In this document: positions 33,869 to 43,161 of the stretch, piece by piece
Layout of the letters: each line of letters begins with the position of its first letter
Position numbering within the stretch: position 1 is the stretch's first letter
Source of the DNA: Agromyces larvae
GTDB taxonomy: Bacteria > Actinomycetota > Actinomycetes > Actinomycetales > Microbacteriaceae
Direction of reading: 5' to 3'
DNA length: 64,000 nt
Assembly: GCF_022811705.1 (NCBI RefSeq)
Contig: NZ_CP094528.1
Span: forward strand, 1,550,001-1,614,000
Position numbers and translations under genes: made by a program
Notes under the pieces: generated by a model
What the model was told of the DNA's origin: nothing
The model's input: only the letters and a program-made list of their open reading frames with translations
Database searches by the model: none

Positions 33869-35575
33869 ATGACCCGCACACCTGTGCTCAGACGCACCGC
33901 ACTCGCGCTGGCCGCGACGGCAGCGCTCGCCCTCGGCGCGGCGGTCGCGCCGGCGGCCGCAGCCCCCGCAAGCCCGGCGACTCCGGGCAAGGCGGCCGAC
34001 AGCGCGGCCGGCACCGACGGCACCGAGACGCTCAACGGCTACCGCTCGGTCGGCTACATCATGGCCGACGCCCCCGTGACCCGGGACGTCAACATCGTCG
34101 ACCTCGTCACGACGGGCGCGATCGACGACCTCACGCACCTGAACTACGCGTTCGGCAACGTCACGAGCGACCTGGTCTGCGACATCCTCGACGAGCCGGG
34201 CGAGGGCGACGCGCAGAACGACTTCGTTCGCGCGGTACCGGCGGCCGACTCGGTCGACGGCGTCGCGGATGCTCCGGATCAGGCGCTGGCGGGCAACTTC
34301 AACCAGCTCCGCAAGCTGAAGGCCGCGCATCCCGACATCGAGGTGCTCGTCTCGCTCGGCGGCTGGACCTGGAGCGACCACTTCTCCGAGGCGGCCTCGA
34401 CGGCCGAGGGCCGCACGGCCCTCGTCGAGAGCTGCATCGACCTCTACCTGCGCGGCAACCTGCCCGAGGTCGGCGGGCGCGGCGGCGACGGCGCCGCGGC
34501 CGGCATCTTCGACGGCATCGACATCGACTGGGAGTGGCCGGTCACGGGCGGCGAGACCGCGAACGCGCGACCCGAAGACAAGGAGAACTTCCTGGCGCTG
34601 ATGGAGGAGTTCCGCACGGAGCTCGACGCGCTCGGCGCCGAGACCGGTGAACAGTACCTGCTCACCGCGTTCGCTCCGGCCGGCGGCTGGAACGCCGGGC
34701 AGGGCGGATGGCTCGACCCGCGCCTGTTCGCAGCGGTCGACTTCCTGAACGTGCAGGGGTACGACTTCCACGGCGGCTGGGTGCCGAACACCACGGGTCA
34801 CCAGGGCAACCTGCACCCCGACGGCGACCAGAACTGGGGGCTCGGGCTCGACGGCGCCATGGGCATGTACGTCGCGGCCGGCGCACGGCCCGACCAGCTG
34901 AACGCGGGCCTCGCGGCCTACGGGCACGGATGGTTCGGGGTCGCCGACGGCTCGGCCGGGTGGAAGCCCGCCGCGGGCTACATCGGCACGAAGACCTACG
35001 CCGAGCTGCGCACCGTCGGCACGGCGTTCTTCGACCCGGCGATCGGCGCCTCGTGGCGGTACGACGGCGACCAGTGGTGGAGCTACGACGACCCGACCTC
35101 GGTGACCGCGAAGGCCGAATGGCTCGCGACCCAGGGCTACGGCGGCGCCATGTGGTGGGATCTCTCGGGCGACTTCCGCAACGAGCTCGGCTCGGCGCTC
35201 GGCGACACCCTGCGCGCCGCGACCCCGGGCCCCGGCATCGACGCGTCCTGCGCCGCGCCCTGGTACGCCGCCTCGGTGTACACCGCGGGCGACGTGATCT
35301 CGTACGGCGGCGTCGAGTACCGCGCCAAGTGGTGGACCCGCAACCAGGTCCCCGGCGACCAGTGGGGCCCGTGGGAGGCGATCGGCGGCTGCGGCACCGC
35401 ACCCGCGCCCGAGCCGGTGACCTGCGCACCCGCGTGGGATGCGGCGACGGTCTACACCGCGGGTGACCGCGTGTCGCGCGCCGGCGTGACCTACGCCGCC
35501 CAGTGGTGGACGAAGGGCGAACTCCCCGGCTCCACCACCTGGGGCGCGTGGAGCGTCGTCGGTCCCTGCGACTGA
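33869..35575 (+). CDS. Secreted GH18 chitinase with two CBM5/12-type modules
   Basis: 568-aa exported glycosidase. A signal peptide with Arg residues and an Ala-rich core ends in AAAAP. The GH18 barrel shows SLGGWTW and the catalytic FDGIDIDWEWP (Asp215, Glu222 as acid). Two C-terminal chitin-binding modules at about 461-508 and 517-568 each contain YTAGD and WWT. ATG 33869 has AAGGA 5 nt upstream and is preferred over ATG 33842. It should hydrolyse chitin outside the cell. The 291-bp upstream gap holds its promoter; no clear operator was found. Confidence 0.92.
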   Translation: MTRTPVLRRTALALAATAALALGAAVAPAAAAPASPATPGKAADSAAGTDGTETLNGYRSVGYIMADAPVTRDVNIVDLVTTGAIDDLTHLNYAFGNVTSDLVCDILDEPGEGDAQNDFVRAVPAADSVDGVADAPDQALAGNFNQLRKLKAAHPDIEVLVSLGGWTWSDHFSEAASTAEGRTALVESCIDLYLRGNLPEVGGRGGDGAAAGIFDGIDIDWEWPVTGGETANARPEDKENFLALMEEFRTELDALGAETGEQYLLTAFAPAGGWNAGQGGWLDPRLFAAVDFLNVQGYDFHGGWVPNTTGHQGNLHPDGDQNWGLGLDGAMGMYVAAGARPDQLNAGLAAYGHGWFGVADGSAGWKPAAGYIGTKTYAELRTVGTAFFDPAIGASWRYDGDQWWSYDDPTSVTAKAEWLATQGYGGAMWWDLSGDFRNELGSALGDTLRAATPGPGIDASCAAPWYAASVYTAGDVISYGGVEYRAKWWTRNQVPGDQWGPWEAIGGCGTAPAPEPVTCAPAWDAATVYTAGDRVSRAGVTYAAQWWTKGELPGSTTWGAWSVVGPCD

Positions 35576-35582
35576 CCCGTCA

Positions 35583-35621
35583 GGCGGTGCATCCCGGGCT
35601 CAGTGCTCGGGATGCACCGCC
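35583..35621. terminator. Bidirectional terminator between chitinase and methyltransferase
   Basis: A perfect 14-bp stem (35583-35596 with 35608-35621) lies just past the chitinase stop and overlaps the last codons of the converging methyltransferase gene. Confidence 0.75.
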
Positions 35622-36466
35622 ACCAGCTCGACCGCGAGCGGAATCCACTTCGCGTCGGGCCAGCCGAACATGCCCTCCCCCAACGGCACGGCCGCCGGGA
35701 AGATGCGCCACGGCAACCGGAAGTGCTCCTCGAACTCCTCGATCACGAGGCCTGCGTCGCGGATCGCGCGCATCGTCTCGGAGAGCGGATGCGTCCACTC
35801 CCACGTGCGGGCGTGCTCGAGCACGGTCTCGGTGTCGGCGTAATCGCTCGGGTCATCGAGCACGTCGGGCTCGCTCGCCGCGTACGGGTATTTCACCGAG
35901 GGCAGGGATGCCTCGCCGCCGGCGGCGCCCTGGTCATCGAAGATCCAGGCGGTGGGATGCCCGTCGGCGAAGTACAGGTGCCCGCCCGGCTTCAGGAACC
36001 ACGCCACGATGCGCGCCCACTCGGCGACATCGGGCAACCAGCCGATCGTGCCCCACGTCGTGAACACCAGGTCGAACGACTCGGGCTCGGGCAGCAGGTG
36101 CCTGGCGTCGTAGACGTTCGCCTGGATGAACCGGGCACGGTCGGCGACGCCGAGCTCAGCGGCGGTGCGCCGGGCCTCGTCGATCGCGGGCTCCGAGAAG
36201 TCGATGCCGACGACCGTCGCACCCAGGTTCACGAGCGACAGCGAGTCGCTGCCGAAGTGGCACTGCAGGTGCAGCACCCGCTTGCCCTCGAGCCCCTCGG
36301 GGAACAGCCGCTCGATGCCGGCGCGAGCGATCGGGTCGAGCTGGCTTCCGCCCGAGCGCAGCACGGCGCGGTCGTAGAACTCGCTCGCGACGTGCACCGG
36401 CACCCGCTCATCCCAGTTGGCGCGGTTGTCGTCGAGCCAGTCGCCCGAGCGCAGGTCGACGCTCAC
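35600..36466 (-). CDS. Class I SAM-dependent methyltransferase
   Basis: 288 aa with the Rossmann motif LHLQCHFGSDSLSL followed by VVGIDFSEPAID (SAM-binding loop and acidic residue) and DLVFTTWGTIGWL. The substrate is unknown. The GTG start overlaps the stop of the UPF0182 gene (GTGA), so it is the distal gene of that operon. Confidence 0.88.
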   Translation of the reverse strand: MSVDLRSGDWLDDNRANWDERVPVHVASEFYDRAVLRSGGSQLDPIARAGIERLFPEGLEGKRVLHLQCHFGSDSLSLVNLGATVVGIDFSEPAIDEARRTAAELGVADRARFIQANVYDARHLLPEPESFDLVFTTWGTIGWLPDVAEWARIVAWFLKPGGHLYFADGHPTAWIFDDQGAAGGEASLPSVKYPYAASEPDVLDDPSDYADTETVLEHARTWEWTHPLSETMRAIRDAGLVIEEFEEHFRLPWRIFPAAVPLGEGMFGWPDAKWIPLAVELVAVHPEH

Positions 36467-39459
36467 CCGCCGGAGCCCCCGCTGGATCCACCGCCCGTGC
36501 CGCCCGTACCGCCCGTGCCGTTCGTCGAACCGCCCGTCGAGCCGTCCGTCGCAGCTCCGTCGTCGCCCGCGAGCACGACGAGCTCCGAGATGATCTCGGC
36601 CAGCTCGGCGTCGGCCTCGCCGTACGCCGTCCAGTCGCCGTCGGCGAGCGCCTGCTGTTTGTCGGCGAGCGCCTGCTTCGCACGGTTGAGCAGCTCCTGC
36701 AGCTCGGTGCTCTGCGTCGGCTCGGTGGGCTCGGCTCCGGGATCGGTCGGTTCGGTGGGGGTCTCACCGGGCTCGACCGAGTTGTCGCCCGCGGCCGCGC
36801 CCGAGTCGCCGCCGAACAGCACGTTCAGCGCCTCGTCGAGCGTGTCCTGGAAGGCGATCTGGTCGCCGAACGCGACGAGCACCTTCTGCAGCAGCGGATA
36901 GCTCGTTCCACCGGTCGACTGCACGTACACCGGCTGCACGTACAGCAGACCGCCGCCGACCGGCAGGGTCAGCAGGTTGCCGTTGATGACATCCGACTGG
37001 CCCTGCTTCAGGATGTTCAGTTCGCGTCCGACGCTCGGGTCGGAGTTGAACGTGTTCTGCACCTGACCGGGCCCCGGCACGTTGTCGTCCTCGGGCAGCG
37101 AGAGCAATCGCAGCTTGCCGTAGCCCGCGGCCTTCTTGCCGGCCTCGGAACCGGCGTCGGAATCGACCGCGAGGTATCCGCGCAGCACGTTGCGACTCTC
37201 ATCGCCCCGCGACTCGGGAATGAACGTCGAGTACAGCGAGTAGCTCGGAGCATCCTGACCGGGCATCTGCATCGTCAGGTAGTACGGCGGCTGCAGCAGC
37301 GTGCTCGCCTGCGGCTGGGTCGGGTCCTCGGGGGTCTTCCAGGCGTCCTCCCGCGAGTAGAACGCACTCGCCTGGTCGACGTGGTAGCGGCCGAGCACGG
37401 CGCGCTGCACCTTGAAGAGGTCTTCGGGGTACCGCACGTGGCTCATCAGGTCGCCCGACATCTCGCTCATCGGCGAGAGCGAGGTCGGGAAGATCTTCTG
37501 CCAGGTCTGGAGGATCGGGTCCTGCTCATCCCAGGCGTAGAGCTTCACCGTGCCGTCGTAGGCGTCGACCGTGGCCTTCACCGAGTTGCGGATGTAGTTG
37601 ATCTCGTCGAACGCGAGTGCGGGGGCGACGCCCTCGCTGTCGGCGATCGCCTCGCTCATGCTCACCTTGTTCGAATACGGGAACTGATCGGTGAGCGTGT
37701 ACCCGTCGACGATCCACACGAGACGCCCGTCGACGACCGAGGGATACGTGTCGCTGTCGAGGGTGAGGTACGGGGCGACCTTCGACACGCGCTCGATCGG
37801 GCTGCGGTCGTACAGGATCTGCGACTCGTCGGTCACCGCATCGGAGAGGAAGATCTGCTCGGACTGGAACTTCAGCGCGTAGACCAGTTTGGTGAACGCG
37901 TTGTCCAGCTTCGGCCCGCCGTCGCCCTCGAACGTGGTCTGGGTCTGCTCGGCCGAGTTGCTGCCCGCGGGGTAGTCGAGTTCGACGGGGTCCGCCCCCT
38001 CGGGTGCGCCGACGATCGAGTACGCGGGCGAGTTCTCGCCGAAGTACACGCGCGGCTCGAAGTCGCCGAGCGCGCCGGTCGACGGAATGCCCGACTGCAG
38101 GAACACCGGCTGGCCGTCGGCCGACCGCTGGTTGCCCGCCGCGGCCACCAGCCCGTAGCCGTGGGTGTAGACGATGTGCGAGTTGTACCACGTGCCCGCG
38201 TCGCCGAGACCGTCGAGGTTCACGTCGCGGACCGCGACGATCGTGTCCTGCGAGTCGCCGCCGAGCTGGTACCGGTCCACGTCGAGGTCGCTCGGGAACT
38301 GGTAGTACTGGCGGTACTGCTCGAGCTGGCGGAACGACCGGGCGATGACGGCCGGGTCCATGAGGCGGATCGACGCCGTCGTCTCGGCGTCGGCGCGCAA
38401 CGCGCCCGGCTCGGCATCGGTCTTCGCCTCGTAGTCGATCTCCTCGATGTCGTCGACGCCGTACGCCTGACGAGTGAGGTCGATGTTGCGCTGGATGTAC
38501 TCGGACTCGAGCTGCAGCTGGCTCGGCACCACCTGGAACCGCTGCACCACCCACGGGTACAGCGAGCCGATCAGCAGCGCCGCCACCACGAGCAACGCGG
38601 TGCCGACCAGCGGCAGCCGCCAGCGGCCGATCGCGGCCGTGATGAAGAACAGGATCGCCACGCCGACCGCGATCGCGGCGAGGATCTGCCGGCCCGGGAT
38701 GGTCGCGTGCACCTCGGTGTACGCCGCACCCGTGATGAGTCCGCCGCTCTCGGTCACGGCCGCGTACTGGTCGAGCCAGATGCTGACCCCCTGCAGCAGC
38801 AGGTAGAGGCCGGCGGTCACCGCGATCTGGATACGTGCGGCCTTCGCGATCACGATCTCGCGCCCCGAGATGCGGATGGCGCCGTAGAGGTAGTTCGTCG
38901 CGATCACGAGCAGCGCCGACAACAGCACCACCGCGGAGGCGAACCCGACCACCGAACGGTAGAACGGCAGCTCGAAGACGAAGAACCCGACGTCGAGGCC
39001 GAACTGCGGGTCGACCTCGCCGAACGGCGTGCGGTTCAGCCAGGTGAGCGCGACGTCCCAGCGGGCCGCCGCGGACACGCCGGCGAAGATGCCGAGCACG
39101 GCGGGGATGCCGTACATCGCGAGCCGGCGAAGCGGCTCGAAGACCTCTTGATACCGGTCGAGCTGGCTGTTCAGCTTCGCGTAGACGGGCCGGCTGCGGT
39201 ACGCGATCATGATCGACGCCCACACCGGCAGGGCCATCGCGACGAACCCGATCAGGAACAGCACGATGCGTGCGATCCACTCGGTGGTCAGCACGTTCAG
39301 GAAGCCGAGCTGGTCGAACCACATGATGTCGGCGTAGATGCCCGCGAACACGAAGAACGCGATCATGAGCAGCAGCACCACTCCGATCGTGATCACGATG
39401 GGCGCACGTCGCCGCGACGATCGGGGTTGCTGCGTCTCAGTTGACACTCTCGGCCTCAT
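36463..39459 (-). CDS. UPF0182 family large membrane protein
   Basis: 998 aa. About seven hydrophobic helices occupy residues 20-320, followed by a large extracytoplasmic domain to about 880 and an acidic, then Gly/Ser/Thr-rich tail. Length and layout match UPF0182 (Rv3193c-like), whose function is unknown. ATG 39459 or GTG 39447 could start it. It lies in the conserved order UPF0182, YlbL, DUF2342. The repeated GGTACGGGCGGCACGG-like DNA at its 3' end encodes the Gly-rich tail. Confidence 0.9.
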   Translation of the reverse strand: MRPRVSTETQQPRSSRRRAPIVITIGVVLLLMIAFFVFAGIYADIMWFDQLGFLNVLTTEWIARIVLFLIGFVAMALPVWASIMIAYRSRPVYAKLNSQLDRYQEVFEPLRRLAMYGIPAVLGIFAGVSAAARWDVALTWLNRTPFGEVDPQFGLDVGFFVFELPFYRSVVGFASAVVLLSALLVIATNYLYGAIRISGREIVIAKAARIQIAVTAGLYLLLQGVSIWLDQYAAVTESGGLITGAAYTEVHATIPGRQILAAIAVGVAILFFITAAIGRWRLPLVGTALLVVAALLIGSLYPWVVQRFQVVPSQLQLESEYIQRNIDLTRQAYGVDDIEEIDYEAKTDAEPGALRADAETTASIRLMDPAVIARSFRQLEQYRQYYQFPSDLDVDRYQLGGDSQDTIVAVRDVNLDGLGDAGTWYNSHIVYTHGYGLVAAAGNQRSADGQPVFLQSGIPSTGALGDFEPRVYFGENSPAYSIVGAPEGADPVELDYPAGSNSAEQTQTTFEGDGGPKLDNAFTKLVYALKFQSEQIFLSDAVTDESQILYDRSPIERVSKVAPYLTLDSDTYPSVVDGRLVWIVDGYTLTDQFPYSNKVSMSEAIADSEGVAPALAFDEINYIRNSVKATVDAYDGTVKLYAWDEQDPILQTWQKIFPTSLSPMSEMSGDLMSHVRYPEDLFKVQRAVLGRYHVDQASAFYSREDAWKTPEDPTQPQASTLLQPPYYLTMQMPGQDAPSYSLYSTFIPESRGDESRNVLRGYLAVDSDAGSEAGKKAAGYGKLRLLSLPEDDNVPGPGQVQNTFNSDPSVGRELNILKQGQSDVINGNLLTLPVGGGLLYVQPVYVQSTGGTSYPLLQKVLVAFGDQIAFQDTLDEALNVLFGGDSGAAAGDNSVEPGETPTEPTDPGAEPTEPTQSTELQELLNRAKQALADKQQALADGDWTAYGEADAELAEIISELVVLAGDDGAATDGSTGGSTNGTGGTGGTGGGSSGGSGG

Positions 39460-39527
39460 GTTCGGTCGGGATGGGATCGGGAACCAATCCTAGGCGCGCC
39501 AGGCTTGGAATCCGCTGGCGGTCGGGA

Positions 39528-40661
39528 TCAGCCCACCGCACAGGTCGGGAATGCGGCGGTGTCCTCGCCCGCGCCGATCGCCTCGACGACCTCGCGCGCC
39601 TGGTCGAGATGCTCGATCGCGAACACCCTCATGCCGTCGGGGACATGCCCCGCCACCTCGGGGCAGTTCGCCTTCGGGGCGAGGAACCAGTCGGCGCCGA
39701 CGCCGTCGGCGCCCCACAGCTTCTGCTGGATCCCGCCGATCGCGCCCACCGCGCCGGCGGCGTCGATGGTGCCCGTGCCGGCGATGATCTCGCCCCCGGT
39801 CATCGCCCCGGGGGTGAGCTTGTCGACGATGCCGAGCGCGAACATCATGCCCGCGCTGGGCCCGCCGACGTCGTCGAGCCGGATCTCGACGTCGATCGGG
39901 AACTCGTACTCCATGCGCACCCCGACGCCCAGGACCACCTGACCCGACTGCTCGGCCGGCACCGCCTCGACCTGCACCGGCACCCCGTCGCGGACGATCG
40001 ACAGCTCCGCCGGAGCATCCGTGCCGTTGTCGGCGATCGCCGCGCGCAGTTCGTTGACCGCATGCACCTCGGTGCCGTTCACCGCTGCGATCACGTCGCC
40101 TGCCTCGAGCACGCCGTCGGCGGGCGAGCCGTCGAAGATCGACACCACCGTCACCTCGCGCGGGAAGTCGTATCCGAGTTCCACGAGCGCGGCGGCGATC
40201 GCGTCCTGCTGCGAGTCGACCATCGCGGCCTGGTTCTCGGCGTCCCGATCCTCCTGGGTGACGCCGGGCGGGAAGATCGCCTCGGTGGGCACCGCCGACG
40301 ACGTGCGGTCGAACCAGGCCCCGAGCACCTCGAACCAGTTCGGCGTCGCGCCGGGCCGGCCCACCACCGAGACGGTGAGCAGGTTCAGCTCGCCCTCGGT
40401 CGGGAACGTCTCCTCGTCGGGGATCTCGATGAGCGGCACCTGGTCGTCGCCGTGCGCGGCCGTGCCGAGCGTGTCGAACACGGGACCGGGACGCTCGATG
40501 ACGTACGGCGAGGGCAGCAGGGCGAACACCACCGCGATCACGATCGCCACGCCGAGGCTCCACCGGCCGATCAGCGCCCGACGCGGCCGGTGCCCGACCG
40601 AACGGTCGCTGCGCCGCCGCGGATCCTCGGACAGCGGAGGCTCATCGTCGAAGATGCTCAA
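39528..40661 (-). CDS. YlbL-type membrane PDZ / Lon-like (S16) protease
   Basis: 377 aa. One N-terminal membrane helix (about 34-50), a PDZ domain at about 145-215 (GSPADGVLEAGDVIAAVNG) and a Lon-type proteolytic domain with the Ser-Lys dyad: Ser269 in GGPSAGMM and Lys314 in IQQKLWG, spaced as in Lon. It acts on the outer face of the membrane on unknown substrates. Divergent from the DUF2342 gene. Confidence 0.9.
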   Translation of the reverse strand: MSIFDDEPPLSEDPRRRSDRSVGHRPRRALIGRWSLGVAIVIAVVFALLPSPYVIERPGPVFDTLGTAAHGDDQVPLIEIPDEETFPTEGELNLLTVSVVGRPGATPNWFEVLGAWFDRTSSAVPTEAIFPPGVTQEDRDAENQAAMVDSQQDAIAAALVELGYDFPREVTVVSIFDGSPADGVLEAGDVIAAVNGTEVHAVNELRAAIADNGTDAPAELSIVRDGVPVQVEAVPAEQSGQVVLGVGVRMEYEFPIDVEIRLDDVGGPSAGMMFALGIVDKLTPGAMTGGEIIAGTGTIDAAGAVGAIGGIQQKLWGADGVGADWFLAPKANCPEVAGHVPDGMRVFAIEHLDQAREVVEAIGAGEDTAAFPTCAVG

Positions 40662-40803
40662 CCCTGTCCTCCCGGAGATGTGCTCGCGCGTGCCGGAGCT
40701 GTTCGCGGCAGGCGGACACCCGGAACGTCAGCCTAGGCCATTTCCCAGCACCGAGCCGGGAAAGCGGCATTAGCGTGGGAGGACACGACAGGAGGTGCCC
40801 GCA

Positions 40804-42180
40804 GTGGCCGAGGACGACGACGCGCCCGAGCAGAACCCCGAGGACGAGTTCCGCGAACTGCTGCGCAACCTGCTGTCGGGCAGCGGCGGCATCGATCCGG
40901 CGCAGCTGGCGGGCGCCGCGGGGCTGCCCAGCGATCCGGCCGCCCTCGCCGCGCTGTTCGGTCAGCTGCAGCAGGCGATGAACCGGCAGGGCGACGACAT
41001 CGACTGGTCGATCGCGCTGCGGCAGGGCGAGCAGCGCGCCGCGTCGGGTCAGACCCAGCTCGCCGAGGCCGATCGGGCCCGGCTCGATCAGGCCTTCCAG
41101 GTCGCCTCGCTCTGGCTGGATGAAGCGGTGGATGTCGCGTCGCTCCCCTCGGGCCCCGAGCTGCTGACCCGGCGAGCCTGGGTCGCCGCGACCATGCCCG
41201 TGTGGACCCAGCTCGCCGAGCCGGTCGCGACCAGCATCGCCGACTCCCTGGTGCGCATCATGAACGAGCAGGCTCCCGAGGAGATGCGGCAGATGATCCA
41301 GGGCACGACCCGCATCATCCGCGGCGTCGGCGGGGCCCTGTTCGCGATGCAGCTCGGGCAGGTCGTCGGCGAGCTCGCGACCGAGGTGGTGTCGGGCGGC
41401 GACATCGGGATCCCGCTCATGGACGACGGTCGGGCGTCGATCCTGCCCCAGAACGTGGCGGAGTTCGGCACCGACCTGGAGATCCCCGTCGACCAGGTCG
41501 AGCTGTACCTCGCGGTGCGCGAGCTCGCGCACGCGCGGCTGTTCCGGCAGGCGCGCTGGCTGCGGCTGCACCTCATCACCGCGATCACGACGTTCGCACG
41601 CGGCATCGACATCGACACCGAACGGCTCGAAGACCTGGCACAGGACTTCGACCCGTCGAACACCGACCGGCTGCGCGACGCCGTCACGAGCGGTGCGCTC
41701 ATCAAACCCCGCAACGAATCGCAGCAGGCCGCGCTCGACCGGCTCGAGACGATGCTCGCCCTCGTCGAGGGCTGGGTCGACGTGGTCACCGCCGAGGCGA
41801 CGTCGCGCCTGCCGAAGGCCGAGCTCGTCGCCGAGACGATCCGACGCCGGCGTGCATCGGGCGGCCCGGCCGAGTCGGCGCTCGCCACCCTCGTCGGGCT
41901 CGAACTGCGACCGCGCCGCCTCCGCGAGGCCGCCGCACTGTGGCGCCGCATCGGTTCCGAGCTCGGCATCGAGGGGCGCGACGCGCTGTGGGGGCATCCC
42001 GACCTGCTGCCGAGCGCAGCCGACCTCGACGACCCCGACGCGCTCATCGCCCGGCTCACCGGGCACGACGCGCAGGGTGCCGTCGCCGACGAGGAGTTCG
42101 ATCAGGCGCTCGAGCAGCTGCTGCGCGGCGAAACCCCGGCCGCGCCGGGAGAAGACGGCGAGGAGCCGCCGACGCCGTAG
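40804..42180 (+). CDS. DUF2342 (zincin-like) protein
   Basis: 458 aa, Rv3195-like family annotated as zinc-dependent metalloprotease. The core ELYLAVRELAHARLFRQARWL stands where an HExxH helix is expected, but the first His is Arg, so peptidase activity is doubtful. GTG 40804 has AGGAGG 8 nt upstream and a TAGCGT -10 box at 40771-40776. The conserved pairing with the next gene supports the family call. Confidence 0.85.
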   Translation: MAEDDDAPEQNPEDEFRELLRNLLSGSGGIDPAQLAGAAGLPSDPAALAALFGQLQQAMNRQGDDIDWSIALRQGEQRAASGQTQLAEADRARLDQAFQVASLWLDEAVDVASLPSGPELLTRRAWVAATMPVWTQLAEPVATSIADSLVRIMNEQAPEEMRQMIQGTTRIIRGVGGALFAMQLGQVVGELATEVVSGGDIGIPLMDDGRASILPQNVAEFGTDLEIPVDQVELYLAVRELAHARLFRQARWLRLHLITAITTFARGIDIDTERLEDLAQDFDPSNTDRLRDAVTSGALIKPRNESQQAALDRLETMLALVEGWVDVVTAEATSRLPKAELVAETIRRRRASGGPAESALATLVGLELRPRRLREAAALWRRIGSELGIEGRDALWGHPDLLPSAADLDDPDALIARLTGHDAQGAVADEEFDQALEQLLRGETPAAPGEDGEEPPTP

Positions 42181-42258
42181 CGCCGGGCGCCGCCCGGGGG
42201 TGGCCCGCCTGTGGATGATCCGGTCGGCAGTCGTGCCGATTGGGGCAGGCTCGTGCGC

Positions 42259-43161
42259 ATGACGCCGCGACTCGACCCGGATCTGCCGATCGTCTGGCGC
42301 TCGCCGAGCGAACTCCAGCTCGGGGCGCCGACCCCCGTCGCCATCGTGCGGTGCGACGACGACGCCGTCCCGCAGGTCGTCGCCCTGCTCGGGCACGGCG
42401 CGTCCGTCTCGACCGTGCGCACGTTCGGAACCGGTCTGGGCCTCCCCCGCGCACGCGTCGACGAACTGCTCACGGCACTCGAGCCGGCCTTCCTGCCGAC
42501 CGAGGCCACGAGCGGAGCCGCGAGCGACGCCACGAGCGGGGCGGCCGCCGCTCCCGTCGGCCCGCTCATCGCGATCGACGGCGACGGCGTGGTGGTGGCA
42601 TCCGTGGCCGACGCGCTGCGATCGTTCGGGCACCGCGTCGAAGCCGCCGATCGGGTCGACCCCGACGAGGTCGATCTCGCGATCCTCTTCGGCGGCTGGG
42701 GCATCCGGCCCGAGGCCCACCTGCCGTGGCTGCGCCGCGACATCCCCCACCTCGCCGTGGTGCGCGAACACGACGGCGTCGCCGTCGGGCCGCTCGTCGA
42801 ACCCGGCGACGGGCCGTGCCTGCGCTGCATCGACCTGTCCCGGCGCGACGCCGACCCGGCCTGGCCGATGGTCGCCCCGCAACTCGCCGACCGGCCCGCG
42901 CCATCGCTCGACGCCCGCACCGCGCACGACGTGGCCGCCGCGGTGGTCGCCGCCGCCGACGACCGGCTGCGGCGGCGCGCCACGGCGTTCGCCGCGGCAT
43001 CCGTCGTCATCGGAGGCGTCGCCCCGCGACACCGCCGGCACGCACCGCATCCCGAGTGCGGATGCCGAGCTCCTCGAGGAACCGCGACGGCTCCCGATCT
43101 CCCCGGTGGCCGCCGAGTCGTGCCGCCCACGTCAGATCGAGTCGTCGCCGTGCCCGCGTGA
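42259..43161 (+). CDS. Cyclodehydratase/ThiF-like protein (Rv3196-type)
   Basis: 300 aa. The start MTPRLDPDLPIVWRSP and the segment GPCLRCIDLSRRDADPAWP are typical of actinobacterial proteins related to the E1-like, leader-binding part of azoline cyclodehydratases; no peptide precursor is nearby, so the role is unknown. An earlier GTG at 42211 is possible. The last 155 bp overlap the 3' end of uvrD2 on the other strand, and the final 50 residues look atypical (basic, Arg/Pro-rich). Confidence 0.75.
   Translation: MTPRLDPDLPIVWRSPSELQLGAPTPVAIVRCDDDAVPQVVALLGHGASVSTVRTFGTGLGLPRARVDELLTALEPAFLPTEATSGAASDATSGAAAAPVGPLIAIDGDGVVVASVADALRSFGHRVEAADRVDPDEVDLAILFGGWGIRPEAHLPWLRRDIPHLAVVREHDGVAVGPLVEPGDGPCLRCIDLSRRDADPAWPMVAPQLADRPAPSLDARTAHDVAAAVVAAADDRLRRRATAFAAASVVIGGVAPRHRRHAPHPECGCRAPRGTATAPDLPGGRRVVPPTSDRVVAVPA

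Noticed and set aside
37381..39444. 687-aa open frame antisense to the UPF0182 gene
   Set aside because: No motif and an Arg/His/Asp-rich shadow composition; the minus-strand gene is clearly the coding one.
42259..43161. Azoline-peptide (TOMM) biosynthetic cluster
   Set aside because: The cyclodehydratase-like protein lies in a conserved housekeeping block with no precursor peptide, YcaO or dehydrogenase gene.
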